Source of the DNA: Owenia fusiformis
Lineage: Eukaryota; Annelida; Polychaeta; Sabellida; Oweniidae
NCBI GenBank assembly: GCA_903813345.2
Contig: CAIIXF020000008.1
Location: 33,814,867 to 33,878,866, forward strand
DNA: 64,000 nt
Reading direction: 5' to 3'
Both the position numbers and the translations under genes were made by a program. Below are positions 52,010-63,598 of the stretch, piece after piece (position 1 is the stretch's first letter; each line of letters begins with the position of its first letter). The notes under the pieces were generated by a model. The model searched no databases and was not told the origin of the DNA. It worked only from the letters and a program-made list of their open reading frames with translations.

Positions 52010-55000
52010 TTATATCAAAATGTTACTAAGTGTATCCCTAACATCTGGTCTTTGAGCATGGGTATACAACAGTTCTATTAGCTCCATTAGATTATTTGGA
52101 GCCACTTTGTCATCTTTGTCATGTTGAAGGGGAGATGTAATCTCCACTGTCCTTATATCTGTATTGTCACTGATCTCTTTTTCATTATTGTTCTTATCAA
52201 TGGAATTGTTTTGTTTTGGCTCCTCTTGATCTGATAGAAGTACATCCTTGTCATGTTGAATGGAGGATTTAATCTCCACTGTCTCTATATCTGTATTGTC
52301 ACTGTTACTATGATCATGTTTTGCTGGTTCCTCAGTATCCTTTGATTTGAAAGCAGGTGCCTTGGTGCAACCCCTTTTGTGAAGCGAGACAGTTTTGCGT
52401 TTTGCAAACGATTTTTGGCACCAATGACACACATATCTTGCCTTCCCGAGGTTTCGGGGCTGGGCTTTGGCTTGATGCGCCCGCACACAGTGTCTATTTA
52501 GGTTAAACTTTTTTGAAAATGTTTTTCCACATTGATGGCAAGCAAATCTATCCACATCGGATTGGCTTGCATATAAGTCAATGGTCGGAGGAGCAGATGT
52601 GTCCATCTTTGATCGCTGTAAAGGTATACTAGTATCCTCTGTGGTTGGAGCAATAGTGGCCATAGGAGACACTGGAGTATCAATTGATGTCACTGTAGTG
52701 TTCTCCTTGGATGCAACAGTAGTAGTTACCGTCGCCGGCTTAGGCGATATATCTGGGAAGTTGTTTGGAGTCCCCATCATGGCAGATGCTTGCATACAAG
52801 CCCTTTGGTAATCCCAATATGGTGACATGCCAGGTGGCATTTGATGTCCTGGCCATGGTGGAAAGTATGGGTTGGGAAACCTTGGAGCCCGTGGTTGCCA
52901 ACCTCTACTCTTTGTGTTGCCTCTCCTGGATCCCCTGGAAATAAAATCCTCCTGTTCAGAATCTGAACTGGAGACATCATTACACATTAACACATAATCA
53001 GTGGCAGAACGAACATAGTTATCTAAATAGCTCGGAGTCTTTCGCGACCTTGCGGTTTTTCGACGAGCTTTCGGAGCATTTGACATTTTATCATTTACCG
53101 AACTATTATCATTGTAAGTGTTGGATGAGCATTCATCTAGCTCTCCTCCAGATTTTGAAGGAGGCACAATGGTCTCCAACTTTGTCTTTATTGCTTTTTC
53201 CTCTTTTTCACATAAAGAGGGCTTACTATCTTGCTCCTTTGTTCTGCCACAAAGATCCAATAATGGAGAATCTGGGATCTTCTCATGAGCTATAACTTTA
53301 CTTTCTATTTTACATTTTTCCCATGAGGATGGAAGCTCCCCTTGGTATTTTTTCAACTGATCAAAATGAATGATCTTGGGCTTTCCTCCCTTGGGATCAA
53401 CTATTTTATAAATTACATCAGATATCACTCGCACTATTTTCCAGGGCCCAATCCAGCGACTCTGGAATTTGGGAGTGATACCTTTTTTCCGCTTGTGATT
53501 TTTAAACCACACAGCATCTCCTTCAACATATGATTTACCGGCAACCTGTCTATTATAGTTACGCTGTTGTCTTTCTTGGCTCATTTTTAATCTCTTTCGT
53601 GCATGCTCATGCACATTTGACAAACGCTCCCGTAACTCAGAGACATAATCTCCATGTTTTGTATCATCATCTGGGAGCGGGTCTACAATAATATCAAGGG
53701 GAATTCTCAATTCTCTCCCAAGCATCATTTGAGCAGGAGTTTCACCTATAGACTCCTGTTCTGCAGTTCTATAAGCCATTAAAATAAGAGGAACTTTCAA
53801 GTCCCAATCTAATTGGTCCTCGTCATCTTGCATGAGTTTAGCAATTCCATCTAACAGAGTACGATTAAATCGTTCAACTAGACCATCACTTTTAGGATTA
53901 AATGGAGTGGTACGAGTTTTCTCTATCCCAAATATGTTACAAACTTCAGCCATTACTGCCGATTCAAAATTTCTTCCCTGGTCACTGTGAAGTGCCATCG
54001 GGAGACCAAATCTAGAGAAAACCTCTTCTACCAACTTAGAAGCAACAGTCACTGCCTCCTGGTTTGGAACTGCAAATGCTTCTGGCCATTTAGTAAAATA
54101 GTCAGAGCAGACCAAAACATATCTGTTTCCTCTATTAGAGATTGGGAAAGGCCCTAGAATGTCTATGGCAAAACGCTCCATGGGCTCCCCAACTACATAT
54201 TGCTGTAGTGGTGCTCTTGGTTTATTCTGAGGATTTTTCCTAGCACCACAAGTGTTACAGGCTCGACAGTATGCACGAACATCAATATGCTGTCCATGCC
54301 AATAGAATCTGACTCTAGTTTTCTGGTATGTCTTATTCACTCCAAAATGCCCTGAGCTAACATCGGAGTGTGAGTATTTTAACACAGTCTCTTTCATGGA
54401 CTTGGGAGTTATGATTTGAAGAGTACTCAAAGTTCCCTCAACATTCTCCCAGAGGCGACATAACACACCATTTTTAATCACTAGTCGATTCCATTGAGCC
54501 CAGTAAGTTTTTGTGATTTCAGACTTACTACTTATGACTTCCCATGAGGGCCTGTCACTGGAGGCTTTTAATGCCTTCCATATCGGGTTGATGTGAGGAT
54601 CTGCACATTGTGCCTCACTTATATCGTTTAATGTCCATTCGGGAATTATAGACACACTATGTATAAGATCTTTCTGCTCCACCAGAAACTTCTGTGAAGC
54701 TTCTCTTGGAGGAGTTAGATACTCACTAACATTATTATCAGAGATGTCTGGTTTTTCTGGATAATTTCTCAGATATCCACAAACAGTTTCATGATTAGAC
54801 CGATTGAAGCAACGGTCTTTCTTGAGAGCATCTTTTTGCTCTGCTTTACCACACTGACGACAGGGAGCCCGAGACATCGCATCTGCGTTTAAGTGTTTGC
54901 TCCCTGGTCTGTGTTCAATAACAAAGTCATACTCTGCAATTACCTCAAACCATCTGGCCAACTGGCCCTCAGGCTCTTTAAAGTTGGTAAGCCAGCGTAA

Positions 55001-58000
55001 AGAGGAGTGATCAGTTCTCAATTTAAAATGCTGCCCATACAGATGCTGTCTGAAATGTTTCAAATAATTGACAACAGCATATAACTCACGTTTAGTTGTG
55101 CAGTAGTTACGCTCAGTTTGCGACAAGCACTTACTGGCAAAGTGTAATGGCTGTTCCTCTCCTCCTTGAATTTGGGAGAGCACGGCTCCAATAGATGTTG
55201 CACTTGCATCAGTGTCAAGTATATACTCACAATTAGGCTTTGGGTAAGCCAAAATTGCCGCATTAGCCACACATGTCTTTAAAGATTTGAAAGCCTCTTC
55301 ACATTTTTCAGACCATTCAAATGAGGTTCTATTCTTGTGAGTAAGCTGGTGTAAAGGAGCAGCTACCTCGGCAAATCCTTTCACATGCCTCCTATAATAA
55401 GAGGCAAGACCAAGGAACTGTCTGGTTTCATGCACAGACCCTAATGTTGGCCAGCTTAAAATCTTTTTTACCTTTTCAGAATCCGGAGCAATACCAGCCT
55501 CTGACACTTCATGTCCGAGAAACTTTACGCTCCTTCTCAAAAGTTCACACTTGCTAGGCTTTAGTTTCAAATTAGCAAGCCGCATACGATCAAACACAAG
55601 TTGAAGACGTTCAATTGCACTATTGCAATCTGGAGCAAAGCTTATGACGTCGTCGAGATAGGCGAGAGAATTGCTCATTCCTTTGAGCACTTGCTCCATG
55701 AGACGAACAAAAGTCGAGGGGGCATTACATAAACCGAAAGGCATATTTGCCCATTGGTAGAGCCCACCACGAACAACAAATGCGGACTTCTCTTTTGCAT
55801 CTGTATCCAGAGCAACTTGCCAATATCCAGAGGCTAAGTCCATTGTACTGAACCATGATGCTCCATTCATGCTCTCTAGCGTATCATCTATTCGAGGAAT
55901 AGGAAATGCATCCTTCTTTGTGACTGAATTTAATTTTCTATAATCTATACACAGGCGCCATGTATTATTTTTCTTCTTAACCAGTACAACTGGAGAAGCC
56001 CAGGGGCTCTCAGAGGGCTCTATGACACCTCTGCTCAAGAGATCATCTACCTGGCGGTCAATCTCATCTTGCTTAACCTTTGGCATTCTACGATAGACCT
56101 GCCGTATTGGTTCAGCCCCACCTGTGTCTATACTATGTAACACTATATCGGTGCACCCTAAGTCACTATCACTAGAAGAAAACACATCCTGATTCCCTAA
56201 TAAGAGTTTCAGGAATCTTAACTTTTGCTCATTATCTAGGCCAAGAGAGCTTTGAGCAAACAACTCTTTCAAGTGTGAGGGTATTTCATGATCAAGGGTT
56301 ATATTCTCTAACCCAAGGCTCTTCTCAGACGAAGAGACTGTTTCATCTTGCATGATGTTAACCTGTGCTCCTGGAGCAGCATTCACAACATGCACATCGG
56401 GATTCACAATACTAAACATTCCCACAGGTGTCCCAGCCATAAGTGGAACTGGTACTGCAAGGGGATTCCAAATTTCAACTCCCAACTCTTGAAATGAATA
56501 AACAAAGGTTGGTGATACCTCCAAGCCCTGCAATGCTTCAGGCTTACAAAGGAGTGGCTCTATAATACCAGGGAACTCTGGTTTGATATCACTATCATTA
56601 TTTAGACACACATCAACTATCATTCCACATTTAGCAGGTATTTCAACATCTGCGCACAGGAAACAAACTCTTTCAGGAGATTCATCTTCCTCCTTAGAAT
56701 CTACAAAACTACTCTGTTCACTTTCATTATCAGTGGAATCAGTTAATTGCACTTGTGGGGATTCATCAAGAGAGGAACTCAATTGCTCCATCTCTTTACT
56801 AAGCTCCCTATTCTTTATTCTGTTATCTTTAAAAGAGGTTACAGGAGGAATCTGAGTTACCTCTGCTCCTCTACAGTCCTCATGCTCTGGAGACAATGAG
56901 ACCAGAGGCTGGTGAGAGACATTTTCTGTTATTTCGGAGCCATGACATTCTCCAAAGGAGTCATGTTTTGTCTTCTTACTAGAGGAATGCTCACTCTGTA
57001 CCTTTGTCAGGTCGCTGGAGGAGCTTTTTAAACCACTGCTGAGCTCCTCATTTTTACCTAACCTGTTTAATAGGTTAGATACTGAGTGACTTGCCTCACA
57101 TGGCTCCCCTGTTGATATTTCACAAATTCCTCCACTAACATATCCATTGGGAGGATTAAATGACATTTCTCTTTTGTGGTAATTTATGTTGACACCTTGA
57201 CTAGACAAAATGTCGCAACCCAGAATGTTAAACCCACCAAGCTGAGCAACAATTATCTGGGCCTCAAAAGAAGTACCACCAAGATCAAGGGAGCAGTCTA
57301 TTGCTCCGAATACTTTAAGACGGGAGCCATCTGCCTGTCTAAAGGCTCTATTTGTTTTCAACAACTCAGGTTTGTTTTCTCTGGGCATTTGCTGATAATC
57401 AGCTATGTCAATAATGGTTCGGACTGCCCCTGTGTCCACTAGGAAATCCATAGGATAACCACATATCTTAGCAGTAGCAATTATTCGTTTCACTTGATTG
57501 GGACTATCTGCGTCCTCAAAACTTATAGGAGCAGCAGTAGATTTATTATCCCTATTCCTTGACTGTGAAGTCTTGGGAAGGGTACATTCATTGCTGTAAT
57601 GTCCTAATTTCTCACAGTTAAAACAAGTCACTTCCGCTCTTGGCTTTCTTGGTGACTTTTTCTTAGCTTGCTCAGTCAATAGAGCATCTATCTTTTCCAT
57701 TAGCTTGTTTAGGATATCATCGCTCTTTTTGCTCTCACAAGATTCCTTAACACTATACTCATCATCAACTGATGTTATTTTATCTTGTGATAACTTAGGT
57801 CTCTGACCTTTGCGAATTCGCTCAGATTCTAAATAAGATTCTTGTTTGAGAGCAATAGATATAGCTTTATCTAGAGAATCTGGCTCTCCTATATTGATCA
57901 CATCTCGTATCTGATCATCCAGCAATGCTTGTTGAAAGCGAGTACGAGCAAACCTATCCTGAGCTTCTCTGGACAGTTCAGGAAATGCAAGAGCTGCCAA

Positions 58001-59686
58001 GCGTCTAATGTCTTGACCAAGTTTTTGCAGTGGCTCTTTTTGCCTCTGTTGACGGCTATGAAACTGAGCTTCATACAATTTGGCCTTGCCCTCAGGGCCG
58101 AATCTTTTATCCAGTACACTCACTAATTGTTCATAAGTATAGCCAGATTGCAACTCATTCAAAACTTGCAAGGCTTGCCCTTTCAAGCTGGATGCTAGAA
58201 AATCATTTTTATCATTTATGCTCCAGTTATTGGAGCGAGCACACACTTCAAAATGCCTTTTATAGTCTTGCCATGGACTTGTGCCATCATACTTATCTGG
58301 TTTAATTTTCACTGATTTGTTACTGGATCTGTTATCATTTCTCAATGATCCAATTACTTCTCTTACCACCTGTAATGCAGGGGACATATCAACCTCATGT
58401 GATGAGGGAGAAGCACCTGTCACATGTTCTGGTGACCAATTAGTCTGCTGTGAGTGTGAAATGTTTTCTTTGGGTGGAGAACTATACAACAGATCATGTT
58501 TAGATATATGCTCCAACATATCAGACCGACGTGCAGTCATATTTCTTGTGGGAGAGTTACTATATAAATTCCTCTTCCTCCCACTATACTGAGGAGCACT
58601 GGGAGGATTGGAATCTTCCCTGCTCACTGGGAGGAATTTGTTTGGAACCTGATTCATTCTATCAGGATTTATGTCTCCTTTGTTCAATTCCATACCTGAC
58701 ACATTTTGAGCCATTTTAAAAGTATCTGACACCTTCATTTCAGGTATCTGGCTAGCCTCTCCCTTCAGCCCTGAAACAAAGCCAGGAAAAGAGGGTAGGC
58801 CACCTTTCATGTCTGATGGACTATGATAAATTGCTCTCTGTCTTTTGAGAGCATATGGCTTCTTATGAGGAGGACTTTGTGATCCATCCACTAATGGAGC
58901 CATTGCCTCTCTCTCAAAACATACGTCTCCTCTACTATCAACATGCGGAGTTCTGAACTTGACTTTCTCAAGTTCTTTTAATGGGGAGCGATTTTCATTA
59001 ATCAGCTCCTGTGTTTCGAATTTCTGTTGAGACATTTCTTGGTCGATCTTAGCTTTGTGATCAGACAAACTCTGGTCTATTTGAGACACCAAGCGATTCT
59101 GCAACTGATCCATGATAGGAACCAGTGAAGAAACTGCCTGTGTCACTTCAGACTTCATTGAATTCATATCTGATTTCATGGAGCCCATATTAGATTCAAT
59201 AAGTGTCACATCTGATTTCATGGAGCCCATGTTAGATTTCATAATATCCACTGTATTGCCAATTAAGTCAATGTTGCTCCACAGATGACTAATTTGGTCA
59301 CTCATGGCACTGATTTTGTCAGTCTCTGAGGTTGGCCCAACATTGGAAGAACGAGGAGCATGTTCAAAGCCCTCTTTTTGTTGTGAACCTTGCAGGAAAC
59401 TCAAATCAGTTCCAGACACATGAGACCAATTTCCAGTGGATTTTGTTTGCATTTCCTGGTTAGAATCAGTCCTTTTAGGAACTGCTCCAACCCCATAATT
59501 AGACCTAGTTGGATTTCCTCCAGACCAGACCACCGTTTCATTCACAGACATGGGGTTGCTCATAGCATTTTCCCCTTTGAAAAATACAGTGTTTTCTGGG
59601 CTCAACTGAGCACTTTCACCACACTGTGTCAGATCCATTGCATTATCCGAGTCATTAGCTGACTCCATGGTGTAAATTTCATACAC
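52010..59686 (-). CDS. Gypsy gag-pol polyprotein with C-terminal zinc fingers
   Basis: A 2558-codon frame. Approximate order: a low-complexity N-terminus with a heptad-like coiled-coil stretch (about 125-225), a gag capsid-type domain (about 460-620), a CFNCEKLGHYSNEC zinc knuckle (about 687), protease FLVDTGA (about 750), reverse transcriptase (about 1200-1400, YLDD near 1342), RNase H (LDTDAS, about 1490), integrase with its HHCC zinc site (about 1780) and catalytic core (DILGPFP, SDQGRNFES, VERFNRT, about 1840-1940), then a GPWKI chromatin-side module (about 2080). The C-terminus is unusual. After an SP/T-rich linker come CHQCGKTFSKKFNLNRHCVR...H (C2H2 spacing, about 2382) and CHWCQKSFAKRKTVSLHKRG...C (C2HC, about 2418). 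Gag and pol share one frame, so they are presumably made as one precursor. Confidence 0.96.
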   Translation of the reverse strand: MYEIYTMESANDSDNAMDLTQCGESAQLSPENTVFFKGENAMSNPMSVNETVVWSGGNPTRSNYGVGAVPKRTDSNQEMQTKSTGNWSHVSGTDLSFLQGSQQKEGFEHAPRSSNVGPTSETDKISAMSDQISHLWSNIDLIGNTVDIMKSNMGSMKSDVTLIESNMGSMKSDMNSMKSEVTQAVSSLVPIMDQLQNRLVSQIDQSLSDHKAKIDQEMSQQKFETQELINENRSPLKELEKVKFRTPHVDSRGDVCFEREAMAPLVDGSQSPPHKKPYALKRQRAIYHSPSDMKGGLPSFPGFVSGLKGEASQIPEMKVSDTFKMAQNVSGMELNKGDINPDRMNQVPNKFLPVSREDSNPPSAPQYSGRKRNLYSNSPTRNMTARRSDMLEHISKHDLLYSSPPKENISHSQQTNWSPEHVTGASPSSHEVDMSPALQVVREVIGSLRNDNRSSNKSVKIKPDKYDGTSPWQDYKRHFEVCARSNNWSINDKNDFLASSLKGQALQVLNELQSGYTYEQLVSVLDKRFGPEGKAKLYEAQFHSRQQRQKEPLQKLGQDIRRLAALAFPELSREAQDRFARTRFQQALLDDQIRDVINIGEPDSLDKAISIALKQESYLESERIRKGQRPKLSQDKITSVDDEYSVKESCESKKSDDILNKLMEKIDALLTEQAKKKSPRKPRAEVTCFNCEKLGHYSNECTLPKTSQSRNRDNKSTAAPISFEDADSPNQVKRIIATAKICGYPMDFLVDTGAVRTIIDIADYQQMPRENKPELLKTNRAFRQADGSRLKVFGAIDCSLDLGGTSFEAQIIVAQLGGFNILGCDILSSQGVNINYHKREMSFNPPNGYVSGGICEISTGEPCEASHSVSNLLNRLGKNEELSSGLKSSSSDLTKVQSEHSSSKKTKHDSFGECHGSEITENVSHQPLVSLSPEHEDCRGAEVTQIPPVTSFKDNRIKNRELSKEMEQLSSSLDESPQVQLTDSTDNESEQSSFVDSKEEDESPERVCFLCADVEIPAKCGMIVDVCLNNDSDIKPEFPGIIEPLLCKPEALQGLEVSPTFVYSFQELGVEIWNPLAVPVPLMAGTPVGMFSIVNPDVHVVNAAPGAQVNIMQDETVSSSEKSLGLENITLDHEIPSHLKELFAQSSLGLDNEQKLRFLKLLLGNQDVFSSSDSDLGCTDIVLHSIDTGGAEPIRQVYRRMPKVKQDEIDRQVDDLLSRGVIEPSESPWASPVVLVKKKNNTWRLCIDYRKLNSVTKKDAFPIPRIDDTLESMNGASWFSTMDLASGYWQVALDTDAKEKSAFVVRGGLYQWANMPFGLCNAPSTFVRLMEQVLKGMSNSLAYLDDVISFAPDCNSAIERLQLVFDRMRLANLKLKPSKCELLRRSVKFLGHEVSEAGIAPDSEKVKKILSWPTLGSVHETRQFLGLASYYRRHVKGFAEVAAPLHQLTHKNRTSFEWSEKCEEAFKSLKTCVANAAILAYPKPNCEYILDTDASATSIGAVLSQIQGGEEQPLHFASKCLSQTERNYCTTKRELYAVVNYLKHFRQHLYGQHFKLRTDHSSLRWLTNFKEPEGQLARWFEVIAEYDFVIEHRPGSKHLNADAMSRAPCRQCGKAEQKDALKKDRCFNRSNHETVCGYLRNYPEKPDISDNNVSEYLTPPREASQKFLVEQKDLIHSVSIIPEWTLNDISEAQCADPHINPIWKALKASSDRPSWEVISSKSEITKTYWAQWNRLVIKNGVLCRLWENVEGTLSTLQIITPKSMKETVLKYSHSDVSSGHFGVNKTYQKTRVRFYWHGQHIDVRAYCRACNTCGARKNPQNKPRAPLQQYVVGEPMERFAIDILGPFPISNRGNRYVLVCSDYFTKWPEAFAVPNQEAVTVASKLVEEVFSRFGLPMALHSDQGRNFESAVMAEVCNIFGIEKTRTTPFNPKSDGLVERFNRTLLDGIAKLMQDDEDQLDWDLKVPLILMAYRTAEQESIGETPAQMMLGRELRIPLDIIVDPLPDDDTKHGDYVSELRERLSNVHEHARKRLKMSQERQQRNYNRQVAGKSYVEGDAVWFKNHKRKKGITPKFQSRWIGPWKIVRVISDVIYKIVDPKGGKPKIIHFDQLKKYQGELPSSWEKCKIESKVIAHEKIPDSPLLDLCGRTKEQDSKPSLCEKEEKAIKTKLETIVPPSKSGGELDECSSNTYNDNSSVNDKMSNAPKARRKTARSRKTPSYLDNYVRSATDYVLMCNDVSSSDSEQEDFISRGSRRGNTKSRGWQPRAPRFPNPYFPPWPGHQMPPGMSPYWDYQRACMQASAMMGTPNNFPDISPKPATVTTTVASKENTTVTSIDTPVSPMATIAPTTEDTSIPLQRSKMDTSAPPTIDLYASQSDVDRFACHQCGKTFSKKFNLNRHCVRAHQAKAQPRNLGKARYVCHWCQKSFAKRKTVSLHKRGCTKAPAFKSKDTEEPAKHDHSNSDNTDIETVEIKSSIQHDKDVLLSDQEEPKQNNSIDKNNNEKEISDNTDIRTVEITSPLQHDKDDKVAPNNLMELIELLYTHAQRPDVRDTLSNILI

Positions 59687-60781
59687 AGATCTGATATATT
59701 TTTAACAATAAGCACACAAAATGAACAATTAAGTCACCTAAGATGAGGAATTATACTACCTTGCTCTTTGTGCTCTACTACGAATTAAGGAGCAATAAGT
59801 CACTTTTGCCTACGAATTATGCTACCTTGGTCAAACCAATTAAAACACGTTTGCAAAAGATTTATACTACAATGCTCTCTTACACTAATACAAATTCAGG
59901 AACCATGAGTCACTTTAGCTAACGATTTATGCTACCTTGGAAGAACCAATTAAGGCACGTTGCCAAAGAATTACACTCCAAGGCTCTCTTAAACTGTGAC
60001 GATTCTACAGTTCACCATTCAGGTATAAATCTCAGTACAACTAACAACTGCTCTTTAGCCAGCTCCTCTTAAAGAACAATACAAATCAAACAGAGCGATC
60101 CGGCCAACAACTTCAAAACAGTGTTATATCTGCCTCACTCTTAAAAACGTGTACCTGCACCTGCACGGAATAACGTTAATTTCAATGTGTTCTTTCTCAA
60201 TATTCAACTGGAGTGGCTCCGGAGCAGAAGTATCACATAAATCAATACAGATTTCACAGATTGCAAACTTCTTTAAAAAAAGTCTGTTCACAGCGCATAA
60301 AACATGAGGACTACCCTCGGTTCATAAAACATACAGATTGAGGACTACCCTCGGTTCAAAGAGCAAATCATGAGGAATACCCTCGGCTCATAAAGCATAC
60401 ACAAATGGAGGACTACCCTCGATTCTCGGTTCACACAATAAAGTCTGAGGACTACCCTCGGTTCATAAATTCACTTATACAGCAACTAAATAGAACACTT
60501 CAATTAGTGGCTCATATTAAGTCACATGTACTTATTCAATGGAGCACTTCTTTCCAAAATGAGCAATTAAGTCCCTATTGCAAATGAATTACACTACCTT
60601 GGCTGTACCAATTAAGTAACATAGCAATAGCCTTACACTACCTTGGCTCTTTGGAATAAACTCTCTGCTCCTCACAAGTGAGTCTAGTGATGAACGCTTA
60701 CAGATAAAAAAATCAAGACATGCAAGCCTTTAACACCGCGAGATCAATTAACAAAATAATAATCCCCGTCGCTGCCACCAA
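59687..60781 (-). other. Leader between 5' LTR and gag
   Basis: About 1.1 kb without a gene. It has four to five GAGGACTACCCTCGGTTCA units (60307-60460), one GGCTCCGGAGCA string (60213), and at 60560-60690 a diverged copy of an LTR segment (AATTAAGTNCCTATTGCA through GGAATAAACTCTNTGCTCC, LTR counterpart 50330-50450). Three similar ACTACCTTGG units lie at 59750-59990. Confidence 0.75.
60764..60780 (-). other. Candidate primer-binding site, tRNA-Leu type
   Basis: On the minus strand, one base after the 5' LTR, TGGTGGCAGCG is complementary to a ...CGCTGCCACCA tRNA 3' end, as in animal tRNA-Leu (AAG/UAG). The match weakens after 11 bases. Confidence 0.6.
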
Positions 60782-63004
60782 TGTGACGGAACGTGGCGTC
60801 TGGGCCGAGCGGAAACCCGAGTGTCACTTTAAAACTCTCACGTGGTATGAGAGCCGGCGGGGAACGTCTGTTGGTGAAAGGATTTTGTTGTGTTGATTTT
60901 TATTATCGTTCTGCCACTGATATTATACAAGTAGAATTACAAAGAATGACAAGGGAAATATAATAACTTTGATAAATGTAAAATGATCAATTTAAATTGG
61001 AGGAATATGTGAATGAAGAATGATGATAATGAATGGTTTGGCCAATATTTAAATTCTACAACATAGCTCCGTGAAACAATTAGAGCACACTTTGATGGCT
61101 AGAAGAGCAAAATGTAATGAACATTGAGTACGGTAGGCTCCTAGCGACTTGAGCTCCAGAGCAAAATGCTATATTCAACTAATGGCTCCACAAATCTCAA
61201 TACACAAAATGAGCAAGCAACAGGCTCCGGAGCAAAGTGTAACATTAAACAAATGGCTCGGAAAGGCTCCGTACACAATAGGAGCAAGCAACAGGCTCCG
61301 GAGCAAAATGTAGTGCTCAAATAAATGCCTCAGTCAGGCTCCAAACACAATTAGAGCCGGTAACAAGCTCCGGAGCAAAAGGTAATGCTCTCAATGAATC
61401 AATAAATCAATGAGCCTCAAAGCAAAGCAGGCTCCAGAGCAAAATGCAACGCTCCAAATTAATAGTCAATCAAGCAGGAGCTCTCAATGGGCTCCGGAGC
61501 AAAGCACAATGCTCCAAATCAATAGTTAAACAGCAAAACAGGAGCTTTGAGAGCAATTAAGTACCTATTGCATATGAATTACTACTACCTTGGTTATACC
61601 AATTAAGTCACATAGCAATAGACTTACACTACCTTGCCTCTTTGGAATAAACTCTTTGCTCCACACAAGTGAAATTGGCTCCGGAGCAAAACGTAAGGAG
61701 CAGTTTTGGTAAGAGCAATTTGTTACAGATATGGCCAATCTTTAGACAAAGAAATATGAATGTTGTAAATTGTAGCAAAAATGAATGTTATGAGATTGGA
61801 ATAATTGACAGAAGCACTGGGAATTAAGGATAAAATTAATGAATATGCGAAACGTTTAAATTGATAGAAATACTGGGGATAAAGAACTGATAATAACGAA
61901 TGCTAATTAATGGAATATTTCAAATAATGGACTGTGAACTGATTGAATGAAGGAACGATGTAAAATTGAATTTATTTCCCTTATCACTCTTGAATTGCAA
62001 TGGAAATAAAGCAGTAAATGTGGACTAGATTGACTCACTTTAGCTTCACTTGTTTATATCAAAACAGACACAGTGAATTTAAATGAACAAATAACAAGAC
62101 TTTATTGTAATAATTACCTTATATCAGAATACATAGTCACAAGCAGCGCTGAACGACTTTCAGGCTAACAACATATCTCCGTGTAAACGCAAGATAAATC
62201 CAGTTATGTTCAATATAAATCCACAATAATTACGATCACCAGTCGCACAAATATCCAGCGTTACTAATACAGCTATATAAATCCAAAATCTGCTAGGAAT
62301 CAGTTATAAATCCAATGATACAATTCTGTTATAAATCCAAAATGTAATCGCAGGTTCTTACTCTTCAGCATTCAAAACTAGACTGAACTTTCCCCGAACG
62401 ATTGTGAGAACGCTAAGATTTCGGAACATTTCTTTCCATATAAGGAAATGCTTCTATGACAACGAATCTGAATGCTTGCTACAATGTCAAAATAGCTGTC
62501 ACATCAAAGACTAATAAACCTAGCGCTAGCCTGTCAATCAATTTACTATGTGGGAAAGTTTGTAAAGTATCGGCAAAATGCCGTCAGAAATATGAAACTT
62601 GACTGAAAATCACTCTTTTTATATTACAATATCTCCTAAAGTATGAGATCAAATTCAAAGTTTAATACACCGTTTAAAAGCTCAATTCACCCTTAATTTA
62701 AGAAATAATTATTATAATTTATAGACAAATACTCTTCTCTATATTTAATGAGAAAGAACATGAGTAAATAAGAACTGAAATCATGTGTGCCAAGCGGCCG
62801 GGAATTAAATAAAACCACACGTTTACACTAGTTATTTAAACTTATCTTACTCAAAAACCATTATTCCTTTTTGCATGAAATAAAAATGAATAAATCGTTA
62901 AAAAAATGTTCTTTTTAACCATATATAAAACATAATTTGATCTTGATCATAAAAGCATGAAAATAAAACTTGAAAATAAATAAGAAAAATGCGCTCCCGC
63001 TACA
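60782..63004 (-). repeat. 5' LTR of the Gypsy element
   Basis: Offset 11,228 bp from the 3' LTR at both ends, with the same sequence in all blocks compared. Transcription of the element would start here and run leftward. Confidence 0.96.
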
Positions 63005-63420
63005 ATACATACTGGAGAAAGTATATACACAGGCGTGTTGGTTCATATACATGTCCATACTGGAGAAAGAGCGTAATGTCTCTTCATACACATTATAGAT
63101 ATTGTAGTACATTAAATTCGTTCATACTCACTGGTTTAGGTACATTTTATTCGTTCTGACACATTGATTAATTAACAAAATATTGAAAACACGGAAGAGA
63201 ATGAACAACGTTTTGGTTCATGCACAATTGAGAAAGTACAAATCATTTGCTTACTGGCTTATGCATGTTGGAGAATGGACACAAAATATTTGTTCATACA
63301 TGCAGGAGAAAGTACAAAAAATGTGTTCATTGAAAGTGGAGAACCCAGATTATATACTTTCTCCAGTTTGTATGAACAAATTAATCAATGTGTTTCATGC
63401 AACACATTTTAATTTGTAAT
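63005..63420. repeat. ACTTTCTCCAGTGTGTATGAA motif region, right part
   Basis: Continuation of 49205-49553 with CATACTGGAGAAAGTA and its reverse TATACTTTCTCCAGTTTGTA, linked by NTTTGTTCATAC strings. A 78-codon frame here is chance. Confidence 0.7.
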
Positions 63421-63598
63421 TTAAGGTGCTATGTAAGTTAACAGAAATGACAAAACAAAAAATGTCAAAACCATGCTGGATTCTGAAATTTTTTTGAACC
63501 AAGATAACAGAGTTCTGTTTGGACCTCCAGTCAGTTTAACTAGTTCAACATATTTACATGACCCGGAACACAAGGAAAATGGTCAGAATGACCATAAA
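63421..63598. other. Spacer
   Basis: Nothing recognised. Confidence 0.4.

Larger units (their letters stand above)
49554..63004 (-). mobile_element. Ty3/Gypsy LTR retrotransposon, looks whole
   Basis: A 13,451-bp element in minus orientation with 2223-bp direct repeats at both ends (TG...CA), 4-bp ATAC target duplications at 49550-49553 and 63005-63008, a primer-binding site, a purine-rich tract and a single long gag-pol frame. The two LTRs have equal length and looked identical wherever I compared them, which points to a very recent insertion. I see no obvious breaks. No envelope-like gene is present. The LTRs are unusually long for an animal Gypsy element. Confidence 0.97.

Noticed and set aside
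60405-60587. Small frame with EDYPRF repeats in the retrotransposon leader, seen as a neuropeptide-like precursor
   Set aside because: It is a plus-strand reading of the GAGGACTACCCTCGG leader repeats, antisense to the element.
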